From NCBI GenBank assembly GCA_027596035.1, contig JADGJA010000162.1:1-35046 (forward strand): 35,046 bases of DNA, read 5' to 3'. The notes under the pieces were generated by a model. It saw only the letters and a program-made list of their open reading frames with translations, was not told where the DNA came from and ran no database searches. Positions 20,025 to 30,759 of this stretch are shown piece after piece. Position 1 is the first letter of the stretch, and each line of letters begins with the position of its first letter. The stretch is from Thoreauomyces humboldtii. Taxonomy: Eukaryota > Chytridiomycota > Chytridiomycetes > Spizellomycetales > Powellomycetaceae. The translations under genes and the position numbers were made by a program.

Positions 20025-21221
20025 TCATGTCCTTTTGAACGTCTTTCCGCTGGAACAAACAACAAGGAAGCAAGAGTCAATCCCACGTTTTCGCAAAAAA
20101 CTCTTCAAATCTACACTGATCCTCACCTGGCGGTTTTCTTCTCCTTCCCAGCCTCGATCTGCTCGGGTCTCGCTCTGTTCAGGACCTTGAGGAACGAGTC
20201 GACCCTGACCCTCAGTCGTGAGTGCATGTAGGCTTTGCTGGCCTTGATGTGGTAGTGGAGGTAGTCACGGAAGAGCTGGATGCGGGAGATGCATCCGTCG
20301 GCCTTGTCCTTGCCCGTGTAGTGACGAGGGAAGAGGACGAACGTGACGTAGCCAACGTTCTCGTCGGGTTGGGAGGATGAAAGGACGGATCGAAGCTCCA
20401 TGGGAGGTTCGCGGGCCGAGAAAAGCACTTGAGGTGCGTTCTGAGTCGCGGGAGACCGGCGGGCGTCCACGAATTCCTGAGAAACGATAGAGTTTAGGTC
20501 CAAAAAAGCTCAGCGCAAGAGGGACGTTCTCGTCTCTTGTTCGAATCGCCCTGATACCTGGAGGAAGACCTTCCCAAAGATACGATCCGTCTCCTCGCTG
20601 AAAGTAGTAGAGAAGATGACGGTCACGCGGTCCTGCTGGGCCTTGATGTAGAATGCCTCGTCTGCACGATAGGCAACCGTCATAAGCTCCGTCTCCCGTC
20701 CCTCCAATTGAGCAGCAAAGGCCAACTCGAACGGCGCGGCAAGGACGTTGCGCTTGAGCAGGGAGATTTTGCGAAGAAGGTCCTCTACAAAGGATCGTTC
20801 GACATGAGTTTCACGAGCTATCCGTTCGGGTTGACTTCTCCCTAAGGCACCTTTGTCCTCGGGTAGGTTCTCCAGATCCACTCGCAAGGTGATGTCGAAG
20901 CCATCTTCTGGCCTTGACTGCAAGAGATCCCCGTATTCTCTCCTCAGGACATCGTCGGCCCCGTAATCCCTGAGCTGCTGGTAGCATGCGATGGCCATGC
21001 TAATTTGAAGGATCGTCTTTGATTCTGGCGTAGAAAGGCGATACGAGACACCATCGAAGTCGGCCACCTTCATCACGAGCTTCTCTGCGGACCTGGCGTC
21101 AGGAGTTGGTCGTGAGTCGTTGCACAGAGTGTCAGTGCTCGACAATCTGAGATTACCCAGAGAAACGTTCCCGAAGCGTCTCGTCAAGGATTCGGTTCGC
21201 GGGATGGAGATCGATCAACAT
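20025..21221 (-). CDS. ARC35: Arp2/3 complex subunit 2 (ARPC2/p34-Arc)
   Basis: Exons 21157-21221, 20558-21092, 20127-20476 and 20025-20049 give 324 aa. The start MLIDLHPANRILDETL, then VADFDGVSYRLS, YGADDVLRREYG, DLENLP, the LLKRNVLAAPFE segment, DRVTVIFSTTF and IFGKVFLQEF follow ARPC2 throughout. The second half has APQVLFSAREPPMEL, GYVTFVLFPRHYTG, FRDYLHYHIKASKAYMHSR and FLKVLNRARPE, and a tiny last exon codes the conserved end SGKTFKRT. The length is close to yeast Arc35 and human ARPC2. Family role: structural core of the actin-branching Arp2/3 complex, needed for actin patches and endocytosis. All four exon joins close in phase with standard splice sites. Confidence 0.97.
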
Positions 21222-21829
21222 GTTGTAAATGTCCGGTAATGCTACGGATGGTGGTGGATGTTTCTGGTTCCGAAGGGTTGCTTGGCACTGCCGCTCCGAT
21301 GTGAAATGGAAGGATACGAAAGTTGCGTATCTTTGACGCGACCAGCCAGACTACTGATATCCCTGCTTTTATATACAGTTGCGAGATGTGGGAGGGACCG
21401 AGAAACTTGGGATGATCGTCTGCTGATTGAATGGGGTGACGAAGATGGAGGAACGCACAACCCGCTGACCGCTCGTCAGAGAGAGAGACTCATCGAGAGC
21501 TCTGGATTCACTTCGCACGCGCGCGCCCCGAAAAGTCGACAAACCTTCATGAACAAGCGCAAGACTTCGCGAACACTCTGGAGGTATCATAGCAGAGGGC
21601 ACGTTCAACAAGTTTCGGAAGCACCTTGGTACATGTCGCAAACAACATGATGCCGACCTTGGTCAACAGCATGCGCGAACAAGGAAGACCGTCCTCGCGC
21701 TCACTAAAATAATGAGAATGCAGAGCGCTGCGGTGGTGGCAGAGGGGTGGTAGTTCCACGGTTTGGTGTAGTGTTACTTTTCGATGTCCCCGGCGGGTCC
21801 ACTTTATGAAGAAAGGTAAAACCCATCCG
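21222..21829. other. Intergenic region between tandem YRB2 and ARPC2 genes
   Basis: These 608 nt contain the YRB2 3' UTR and the ARPC2 promoter (both genes minus). Several overlapping short frames exist but none shows a recognisable domain. I see no repeat or RNA gene. Confidence 0.5.
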
Positions 21830-23877
21830 CTACGGACTATCTTGCGCTGCTTTACCACCACCTGTGATTCTGTCTGGGGGAGTGGTCGTAACCTCAGGGA
21901 CCGCTTGCTTGAGGTCGGCCAGAACCTGCTCGATGCTTTCCCTGAACTCAACTGCAAACGCTGCTTGATCGAGCTAAAGAAAGCAAGAAGAGATGTCAAC
22001 AGACCTCGTATGGTAAATATGCCGAAGCTAACGTGCGCACCAGGATGACGTATTTGGCAATGGTCCCAGGGCGCTCTATGGGAGTGGCGTTGAAATCTGC
22101 ATATCTGTCGTCTCGGATGACAAGCTGCAGCGCGTCAGATATCTTCGCGTTGAGCATCAGCCTATGCGTTCCTTCCGCTCGCATCACTGATAAGCGAGAA
22201 CGGCAATGTAGTTCAGAATTCGATACGGACCCGTGTCGCAATAGTGAAACTCACATATACGCCCGCGCTCTGGACGGACGCGGTCGACATTAACGGTGAT
22301 AGAACCCGAACCACGGCCGCGATACTTCGCCTCGGAAGAGTCCCACTCGTACAGCTTCCCTCGTTTCTGACGACGATAACAAGAATGCTCAGAAAAAATA
22401 TTCCAGCTGAGTATGCAGAGTGGGACAATACCTGGAAAATATGCCGCTCATGCTCTTCGCCCGTATTTACTGAGGATGCTGCATCGGATGGTCAGATATT
22501 TTGCCTCGGCGATTGGAGAGAGCTTCCTGCAATACCTAGTCCGGCCCCTGACGTCTTTACCGGCGTTCCCACTGCAGGCGAAATGCTCAGCTTCCCAAAA
22601 GCATTCTTCTGAGGGGTTACGAGAAGATTCGCAAACGAAGCAGGTTCGTCTGCAGCTGAAAGCATGCATTAGAGAACGCTTCTTAAGCTATGACTTCTGA
22701 ACAAGCCCTCACCAGACGTGCTGCTTGCTGGTGCAAAAGCAGGAGTCTTATTGATAGGTGTACCGAACGGAGCTGCCGGCGGCTTCCCAACGGATCCGAA
22801 GCCCGACCCTATCGATGAGCCGAAGACGTACCCGCCTCCAAAGTTGCTTTTCTGGGGTGTGGACGATGCATGTGCCTACAAGGCAAACGGCTCAAAATGA
22901 GATCGTCAACAAGCCAGCGCCTTCGATAGCATAGTATAACCTACCACCGGATGTTGGCCGACCGGCTTGACGCTGGCCGCAGGAACGGACATCTTCGGGG
23001 CCGCCTGCTTTCCCGCATCGCTCCAGCTAGACCAGCTGCTGCCAGTTCCCAGCGATGAGCCGGTAAACCCGCCACCAAACGTCGTGGATGGCTGAATGCC
23101 AGGCGCAAGCCGCAGCCCACCCGTAGCCGGAATAAGTTTTGGCGGTGCAGGCTTTTCGTCCTCCTCCTCTGCAATATCGTCCCATGTAGCATCCGACGCG
23201 GCGGTCTTGAGAAAAGGGTTGACGGCGGCTTTTGGAGCCGCAGGTGTAGGGGAGAGTGATGCGGGAGTGTGGGCCGCAGAGATGTTGTCGGACTCTGAAA
23301 GTTCCGTATCGATGGACGCGGCGCTGCTAGTCTGTAATGAGGAAAGGTCAGTCTGCTGCAACCTGCCCGCAGCCGACCTGGTCGCTGGAGTGCACGCGCC
23401 AGCACATACGTCTTCTGCTCCTTGACTCCTTGGTCCAAGAAGAGGAGATCGAGCTCGCTTCGTCGGTCGATCTTCGGCCTCGTAGGTAGCGTTCAGCAGC
23501 GGTCCATCTTCAGTGCTTCGGACTCGTTTCCTTTTCGTTGCGTTTAGCTTCTCTTCGCTGCTGCCCTCTGCACTGCCATTGTCTAGGTCGTTCACAACCA
23601 AAAGGTGAATACTGCCAGTCTTTTTTCCAAAGAACAAACAAAGATCTCTACCTGATGCGTCGGAAGGAGCCTCCGAATCGCTCTGGTCGTTTTGGGTATC
23701 TATCTTGGTTTCGGTGGTCTGGCAAGATGAGCGAGGAAAAGTTCGTCAGACCTCGGTCAGGACCAGCCAAAGGGCCGGCTGCGTTACCTCGACGTCCTCA
23801 GTGGGATGACTCTGCCCCTCACTGACAGACACCGCTTGAGAGCTCTTCACGGGACTACTGTTGCCGTCGTCGGTCAT
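21830..23877 (-). CDS. YRB2: Ran-binding protein of the Yrb2/RanBP3/Hba1 family
   Basis: Nine exons (23788-23877, 23652-23718, 22945-23582, 22713-22875, 22536-22655, 22432-22478, 22261-22366, 22041-22186, 21830-21973) give 506 aa, all joining in phase. The N terminus is acidic with a basic nuclear-localisation stretch (NATKRKRVRS; DRPTKRARSPLL). The middle has NPFLK and FG-type segments (FGGGYVFGSSIGSGFGSVG). A Ran-binding domain covers about residues 360-490: TGEEHERHIFQ, KRGKLYEWDSSEAKYRGRGS, LMRAEGTHRLMLNAKI, ending AAFAVEFRESIEQVL. Family role: nuclear Ran-binding cofactor for Crm1-dependent protein export. The FG-like repeats plus C-terminal RanBD separate it from cytoplasmic Yrb1. The exon 3 donor could be 22945 or 22948, in frame either way. 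Confidence 0.93.
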
Positions 23878-23913
23878 TGTGGTAAAGTCAACGGGTTCTG
23901 CTGTTGTTGTTGA
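23878..23913. promoter_or_regulatory. Very short divergent start region, YRB2 / F-box-XPA_C
   Basis: Only 36 nt separate the proposed divergent start codons. Either the two transcripts overlap at their 5' ends or the plus-strand gene really starts further right. No binding site is recognisable. Confidence 0.3.
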
Positions 23914-25744
23914 ATGGGTGTCTTTCGACCAGCTGTGGGAACAGCAGACCAAGGAGGGTGCAAAACCCTGATTGTATGGTAATTTGACTCACCTTCAACG
24001 CAAGTCCCAGTTTCGCTTGTTCCAAACTCCCACGCATCTGTATCGGCTCCAGCAACTAGGCTCCTCATGCAGACCCGCAGCAGGGCCGCAAGTCTCTCGA
24101 GGGCACGGGCCTTGAAGAGACGTCCCTCAACGCCAGCAGCCATGTCAGCAGCAACATCAAAGACCCCGTCGACTTGCTACTCAACAGCGACGAACCCGAG
24201 GAAGAAAGCTATTCTTCTCGGGTCGCTCAGCAACGGGTCTTTGAGAGAGCGAAGACTCCTGCTGAGAACGGGGACGCCAAAGAGGCTGTCGCGCTAAGCG
24301 TCGAAAACGAGCCTTCTACCGTGGCCGGGGACATTTCCGTCATTGTTGTGCCTACTCTGAATCTCGAGGACACGGCCGATGCTTCTCAGTCCATGGAGAC
24401 CTCAACGCCAAAGTCGACGAATGGGTGCAGATGTGGCACCATAACCGTGCCTCCTCATCAAATCTTGCAAATCACAAAGCTTGCAATATCTCACGGTTTG
24501 CTCGATATCTCACGGTTTGCTTCTAGGTGTCCTCCAAAGTTTGTCCGTTATATGTGATCAACCGGAAGCGTGCAGTCGATGAGATGAGCGATCCGGAAGT
24601 ACACACACAGAAAGCTCGCTCCAGGAAACTTGCAAAGGTCGCCGCACCCACCGCCGTTGTGGCTGGTTTGCCAGTCGTAGGACTTGTTCTTCAAACCGCT
24701 TGTTTCGAGGGTCTGTCGGTGGAACTCAAGCTTGTCATCGCCGGATGGTTTGAACTACAGGCACTTAAGAGGCTTTCGAAGACTAGCAGGTTCTGGTCGG
24801 GGCTCTTGAGCGAAAACAACTTCTGGGTGAACTGGAATAGCATGCGTGGCGGCTTCCCGACCGTTTCGCACGGAGGTGAGGCTCAAAGCGTCAGTGCTCC
24901 AGAGACCTTGTTGCTAAGCAAGCTTCTCATCCAGACGGGGGCCTGATTCCAGACTCGAGCGAAGGAGGCTTACAAGCTTCCCGACCACATCTTGTCCGAC
25001 TCGGACCTCGACTGCATCAGAGTGAAGAACCGTCATAACCGGATGCACCCGATCCGTCTGTATCACGAGAAGAGCGTCAAAATTCTCTCATATCAGACCC
25101 ACGGTGGACCTCGTGGCTTGGACAAGCTTCTGGCAAAATCTCGCGAGCGAAGCGAGAAGTTACGCATCAGGAAGGAACTTGCCCGCAAGGCGAGAGTCCG
25201 GCAATTCGAAGAACGGGCTCCTTTTTACAAAGAGCTCCAGTGGCAGTATGATCATGGTGTTGAGGCGTATTTCCAAGGCGGGAGTCACGCGGCACCCATT
25301 GACATTCTCATTCTGTCGCTTACGGGCGCACACGAACGCGAATTTCACAGCAACTATAAAGAGTTGATCCGTCTGTCTGAAGCGATCATGGAGGAGCAGG
25401 AGAAGAACGACAAGGCCGGCAATAGTGTCACTGGGGACTTGCCACCCTGGGAGCTGGCCATGTCCCGGTGGGGGGACTCCGTCCATTTGGACAAGGCTAA
25501 ATCGGAGAGCTGGTTCCTACAGACCAAGAAAGCGGTCGACCTTCTCTGTGAAGCCGAGAAAGCTTATGCCGCACTGCCCGAAGACGAACGCACCGCCAAG
25601 GTCTGCGCGTGCGGACATCCCTTGATTAAGGATCGTCTTCCCGCCACGATCGCAACACCGCCGAAGGTCTGGGTGAAGCCCCCCAAAACTGAAGCCGAGC
25701 GTCAGTGGGAGTGCGACCAGTACGAGCCGACGGACTATATGTAG
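23914..25744 (+). CDS. F-box-like protein with XPA C-terminal-type domain
   Basis: Proposed exons 23914-23973, 24060-24446, 24527-24889 and 24953-25744 give about 533 aa. The first exon (20 codons) is tentative; the others have strong C/G third-position bias and phase-0 joins. After an acidic, low-complexity N terminus, an F-box-like helix set reads ACFEGLSVELKLVIAGWFE then LKRLSKTSRFW. Exon 4 opens TRAKEAYKLPDHILSDSDLD followed by NRHNRMHPIRLYHEKSV and LDKLLAKSRERSEKLRIRKELA. This parallels the XPA C-terminal DNA-binding region (kt.AK..Y.L.d.dL....NPh....mkLYl, then a basic helix). The C-terminal third is of unknown function, ending EPTDYM. The combination suggests a ubiquitin-ligase substrate adaptor with a DNA-repair-derived domain, which is inference. 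It lacks the XPA zinc finger upstream, so it is not a classic XPA. Confidence 0.75.
24486..24521 (+). repeat. 17-bp tandem duplication inside an intron
   Basis: ATATCTCACGGTTTGCT occurs at 24486-24502 and again at 24505-24521, period 19. It lies just before the 3' splice site (TAG at 24524-24526) of the F-box/XPA_C gene and duplicates a CTCAC branch-point-like motif. Confidence 0.85.
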
Positions 25745-26132
25745 TCTGTCTCTGCCCTGTACAATCTGCTCGTCTGATACACTTGTGACAATTCCCTTTC
25801 TTCCTTTTTCCGTTTTCTTGCTTCTTTGCTACTCTGCTGTGTACACCAGTTCTCTTGCCGAAGTCACGTCTCTGGGGGTGGTGTTCTGTGGAGTGTGGAG
25901 AGATGGGGGTGTCGAATATGGAGGCTGCTTACGTTGGTTGGCGGCCGCCGGATCGAAAGGCCACTGCCACCGGCAGTCTCGCATTCCCATTCCTTCGTTT
26001 CGTCGTAACATAACCTCCTTAGCCCCGATCCAAAGAGACGACGCCAAGTAGGTATGATGAAGCCTGGCGAAGGGCGCAGGATCTCTGCTCTGACAACAGT
26101 ACGCTTACCAGGCACGGTCTCGTCTTGTCGCA
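25745..26132. other. Intergenic region, F-box-XPA_C / AP180
   Basis: These 388 nt hold the 3' UTR of the upstream gene and the promoter and 5' UTR of the AP180 gene, same strand. A pyrimidine-rich stretch (about 25794-25840) is the only notable composition. No gene is seen. Confidence 0.5.
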
Positions 26133-28704
26133 ATGGAACGCTCGGTCAACAAGCTTACCTCAAAGACCATCAAGCCTTTGAAGCCAAAGCATGTCCAGAG
26201 TGAGTCCTTCATGGTTCTTTTAGACATTCTCCCACCTAGTGCCATCTCTGTAGGGGGGTGCAGTTGCACAATCCTTGTCCCGCATATTGTTTTGTCACAC
26301 CAACTGGCAACTCACTGCACTTCCTTCCAGTCCTCACGGGAGCCTCCTGGCAGCGAGAGATACCCATATCGGAACTCTTCCGATTCCTCAATCATAGGCT
26401 TCGCGAGGATCATTGGGTGGTGGGTTGGTCTTTACGCGTTTTGAACCCACATCCAAGATTTTTGACTCACATCGTCTGTAGGTTGTATTCAAAGCCCTCA
26501 TCACCATCCACATCCTGATGCGCGAGGGTGCGACGGACCGCGTGATCGGTTTCGTGGCCAGCAACGCGGGACTGCTCAACATGGCCAACTTCCGCGACCG
26601 AACCGGGACCCATCTGGGTCACGAGCAGTCAAAGAACCTCCGCGCTTACTCGCTCTACTTGGAGGAGAAGGTCATGACATACCGGGAGATCAAGACGGAT
26701 TTTGTCAGGACGAAACCGGACATGATCGCGAGGCTTCGCACCCTTTCGGTCAAGGATGGCTTGCTGAAGGAGGTCGAGCTCCTCCAGAGGCAGATCAACG
26801 CGTTGCTGAGTTGCACTGTGCGTCTTGGAGTTGCATCCGGCCTAGCACAGCGGAAGGCAGGCATTGACTCACGATGCTCTTTTAATAGTTCTATTTGGAG
26901 GAGATCGACAATGTTGTGACGCTTCAGGCCTTCCGGTTGTTGATTGGGGACATGATGGCCTTGTTTCACCTTCTCAACGAGTCGGTAATCCGCATCCTCG
27001 GTACGATAATAAGCAGATTCCAATGAACGTCTGTCATTTTTGCTAACGCATACTGTTCGGCAAACAGGGGAATACTTTGAGATGACAAAGACGGACGCCA
27101 CTCGTGCATTGCAAATCTACAAGAATTTCGCAACCCAGACCACGAAGACGGTGGAGTTCTTCGAGATCGCTCGGAGACTCAAGCACGCGCTTGGCTTGGA
27201 TGTGCCCGTTTTCAAGCACGTAAGAGAGATGTTTTTGCTGTCCACTTTGTTGAGAATCGCGAAGTGATACCTCAAACACAGGCACCAGTTTCCCTTGCCG
27301 GAGCACTGGAAGATTATCTAAAAGCACCTGATTTTGAGACACAACGCCTGGCTTACAAGAGCAAGAAGGCAGCGAAGAGTGGTGCTGCGGTAGAACCTTC
27401 CACCTCCTCAGGTGAGTTTGCTTGGCCCGCTCGCGTCTTGGCCGCCTGCACAGTCTCACGCAAGAGACAGGAGGCACTTCATCTGGGACGAAGAAGTCGG
27501 ACCCCAAGACGAAAGCTCAACCCGAACCGGTCATCGATTTCTTCTCCAGTCTGGATAACGAACTGAGCGCCTTGAACGCACCGGCTGTGCAGGCACAGTA
27601 TAACAACTCGGATCCCTTTGGCGCGATGTGGGCCCCGGAAGGCTCGGGTAATCCGTTCGGAAGCGATGATGCTGGTCATGCAAGCAACCCCTTCGCGGCG
27701 CGCACCCAGGAACTCGAAAAGCAAACCCGGGACATCAACAGTCAACTCGCGCTACTGCAGATGAACCCTGCTGGAAACAATCAAATGGTGCTCTCGGGGT
27801 CCAACTTTGGGCAATTGCAACCGCAAGCCTCGAGTACCTTCGGCAATAATTCCTTCCCTCCATTCGGCGCGCAAGCACCTCAGGCAGCTGGAAGCGGCGA
27901 CAACAACTTCACTGTAGAAAACGTTTTTGGCAATGGTGGGGCATCCTTTGGTGGCCCGCCAACAAATCATGCAGCACCAGCGATGGGCGGCGGGTTCGCA
28001 CCGGCACCTCCAGCTCCTCCGACACTATCAACCGGTTACGACCCGTTTGCCGGCCTCGGCGTCGTCCAGTCGGGCAGCTCGCAGAACCCAACCCTGGATC
28101 CATTCCAGTCGAACACGAACCGACCAGCCCCGCTGCAACATCAAACATCGCAGCATAACCCTTTCGCTTCCCCCGCTACACCTTTCGGAGGGATGCAGCA
28201 GTCAGGCTTCCGACCGACGCCAACCTCCTCTCCGTTCGGCATGGGCCAGCAGCAATCGAACTACGTGGCGACTTCCAACCCTGGCGGTCCGTTCGGGTTT
28301 CCGGCGGCTTCTGGGTTGGGCGGGAACAGCAACGGGATGCAGCAACCGCAGCTAGCCACGGGAATGCCTCCGAACTCTTTGGGCATGAGTATGGGCAACG
28401 GGAGCCAGTTGGCATTCAACCCCTTCGCGCCTGCACCTCAGCAGTCACCTCCACAGCAAATACAGCAACAACAGGGGGGTTTCGGTGGGCAGCCGAATGC
28501 TGGCGCCGCTGCCTATAATCCTTTTGCGTCACTTGGAGGATCGAGCAAAGGGTCGGGCGGTTTCGGCGCGTATCAGGGTGCACCTGGACAGCAGGTACGT
28601 CTGCACAAACTTGCTTGGCGAAATGCACTGGCCGTTGCTTAGGACAATCAAGATTCTAACTGCCTTTTTCCCTCGTACAGATGCAAGATTCGTCGCTCAT
28701 ATGA
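26133..28704 (+). CDS. YAP1801: AP180/CALM-family clathrin assembly protein (ANTH domain)
   Basis: Eight exons (26133-26199, 26331-26416, 26482-26817, 26889-27000, 27068-27219, 27282-27411, 27471-28594, 28681-28704) give 676 aa. The ANTH domain fills about residues 1-285. It starts VNKLTSKTIKPLKPKHVQ, a basic phosphoinositide-binding patch, then VVFKALITIHILMREG, RAYSLYLEEKV, FRLLIGDMMALFHLLNESV and FEIARRL. The long tail is Gln/Gly/Pro-rich with repeated NPF (for EH-domain proteins such as Ede1/Pan1) and DPF (for adaptor ears) motifs, for example GNPFGS, SNPFAA, HNPFAS, SDPFGA and YDPFAG. The final exon codes only seven residues. Family role: links PI(4,5)P2 membranes to clathrin during endocytosis. 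Three plus-strand genes lie in tandem from 23.9 to 30.6 kb. Confidence 0.95.
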
Positions 28705-29159
28705 GCAAGATCATACGCAAACGGCCCCTCCCCTCATAATCTTCACACACTTCTTTCAAACTTTCCCGATACATTCTTTTCTTTTTTCTCCCGCGCGGTG
28801 CTGCCTCATCTTTCCTCTGCCATCCTTCCCTCTGCTCGTCTCTCTGTCACGCGGACTACTTCCTAATACGAACGAACGATGCCAGATCAAATTGACGGGT
28901 TTGACCTGTTGACGACGCGCTCGCCGGTTTTGGACAGTAGGCCGTAAGCCGCGTCGTTTGTGTTTTTGTTTGTCAAAGGAGTCTTTCGACTGCCTACCTT
29001 GCCTATCTTGACTCCCCTCCTTCGCGCGCGTTTTCTCAATATACTTTGATCTCCCGTTCGACATCTGGCCAGAGGTCCTTACTCCACTTCAAGAAGAAGT
29101 TCGAGTCAGTCTTCCATCATCCCTCCCATACCGACGTAAACGCAAAAAGGCAAACGACC
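28705..29159. other. Intergenic region, AP180 / RVS167
   Basis: These 455 nt lie between two same-strand genes. A CT-rich tract (about 28775-28865) is visible, common in fungal promoters. No further gene or repeat is seen. Confidence 0.5.
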
Positions 29160-30595
29160 ATGTCCTGGAAAGGCTTCTCCAAAGCCGTGACCCGACTCCC
29201 CACGCGACTCGCCCAACGCGCCGGGTACGCCTCCGAGAGCATCGACCAAGAGTACCTCGAGCTCGAATCCCAGTTCAAGCGTCTCGACGGACTGGCGCGA
29301 AAGTTCTCGGAGGATGCCAAAAAGTTCAAGGACTCGCTGTCCGCCATGCTGGCCCATCAGACCCGGTTCGCCGACACGTTGGTCACGGTCTACAGACCCA
29401 TCCAGGCTCTGGCTCAGCCAGCAAAGCCGGGGACACCTGGGGGAAGTGGCAGTCTAGGCGCGGGCGCTACGGACGGTGAGGACGACGAGGAGTATGGTGG
29501 TGGTGGTGGTGGTGGGGGGTATTCACCGGGCTCAGGCGGTGGGGTGAGTCCTGTGTAGTTGGTATGATCGAAAGATGCTGAGGTTTGGATGGCTAACCTG
29601 CTTTTACTTTCCCTATTACCGCAAAGAAATCCGAGTATCCTCAGTCTTTAGCCGCCGCCGAATCCTTCGCGGCGGGCATGAAGACGGCACGAGAACAGCT
29701 CCGTCCGGATCTCGACATCATCGAACGTCAAATGGTCGCCCCCGTCGGAGAGTACATCCTCCTTCTCAACAACGTCAAACGACTCATGGAGAAACGAGCC
29801 CGCAAACTCGTCGACTACGACCGTCACAAGGACAACGTCGCCAAACTCTCCGCCAAACCCGATCGAAATATGTCGGACGACAAACGACTCAACAGTCTCG
29901 AAGCCTCCCTGGACCAGGCCACCCGAGAGTTCAATAACGTGGACCAGGTCCTCAAACGTGACCTTCCCATCTTCCTCGGCCTTCGAACCAGTTTCATCGA
30001 TCCATGCTTCCAGACGCTCTACTTTTACGAGCTCAAGGTCGTGACCGTGTTGCACGAATGCTTCGACGGACTCTGTCGAAGTCACTTTGACATGTCCGTC
30101 ACGGCGGCGCAGGGGTTCGACTCAGAGTACGAGAACATGATGCAGATGCTTGGGGAGCTCACGCTTGCCAAGCGAACGTTCAGGAGGGGGAACTCCCAGG
30201 ACGAACTCAACGAGAACCCGTACGATCAGGCCGCAACGGGTGGGGGTTCCAAGTCCAGCGACAGGTCTGCGGCGGACGGTCCGTCCGACGTGGCGGCACC
30301 TCCCGCTTACGAGGAGAAGCAGTACAAGACGGCCGCTTCGGTGGCTGCCGCCTTCAGAGCCGGCGCCATCGCTTCCCCTGCTGGCGGATCGGCTTCGACC
30401 CAGTCAACGACCCCGCGGGCGACCTTTGTGCTCGCGTTGTATGATTTCGACGGCGCCGAGGAGGGAGACCTGGTTTTCAAGAAGGACGACAAGATCGAGG
30501 TCGTGCAGAGGACCGAGGACGCGAACGATTGGTGGCAGGGAAAGTGTAAGGGTGTGGTCGGACAGTTTCCTGGGAACTATGTCTGTGAACTCTAG
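29160..30595 (+). CDS. RVS167: Amphiphysin-like BAR-SH3 protein (Rvs167/Hob1 family)
   Basis: Exons 29160-29543 and 29627-30595 give 450 aa. The N-BAR start MSWKGFSKAVTRLPTRL is the amphipathic helix typical of Rvs161/Rvs167. BAR helix 1 includes the ESQFKRLDGLARKFSEDAKK region. Helices 2 and 3 include AREQLRPDLDIIERQMV, MEKRARKLVDYDRHKDN and FYELKVVTVLHECFDGL. A Pro/Ala/Ser-rich linker with APPAYEEKQY leads to a C-terminal SH3 of about 57 residues (ALYDFDGAEEGDLVF, DDWW-type NDWWQG, GQFPGNYV). Family role: membrane curvature and scission at endocytic sites together with actin. A Gly-rich acidic insert of about 45 residues (29430-29543) interrupts the BAR domain between helix 1 and 2. The acceptor could be CAAAG at 29626 or CTCAG at 29644; both keep frame. 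Confidence 0.94.
29496..29519 (+). repeat. GGT/GGG trinucleotide run coding eight glycines
   Basis: Six GGT codons followed by two GGG codons code Gly8 between EEY and YSP inside the BAR-domain insert of the Rvs167-like gene. It is an uninterrupted coding microsatellite and likely to vary in length between strains. Confidence 0.85.
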
Positions 30596-30759
30596 GAACG
30601 CATTTCGACTTGCTTTCTCTACCTGTTTCTTTTCTGTAATCAACCAAATGTAAATGGACCTTTCCGCACAGTTACGCAACGTTCCACCTCCCACATGATT
30701 TCCGAAGTGATCCAAAAAGCCACTGCATCTAGATCTGCAAGCGGCCCGCGATGTCTTTT

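Noticed and set aside
24067..24297. Arg/Ser-rich 76-aa frame starting MQTRSRAAS as the N terminus of the F-box/XPA_C gene
   Set aside because: Attractive start, but the alternative frame over the same bases has much stronger C/G third positions and joins in phase to the downstream exons.
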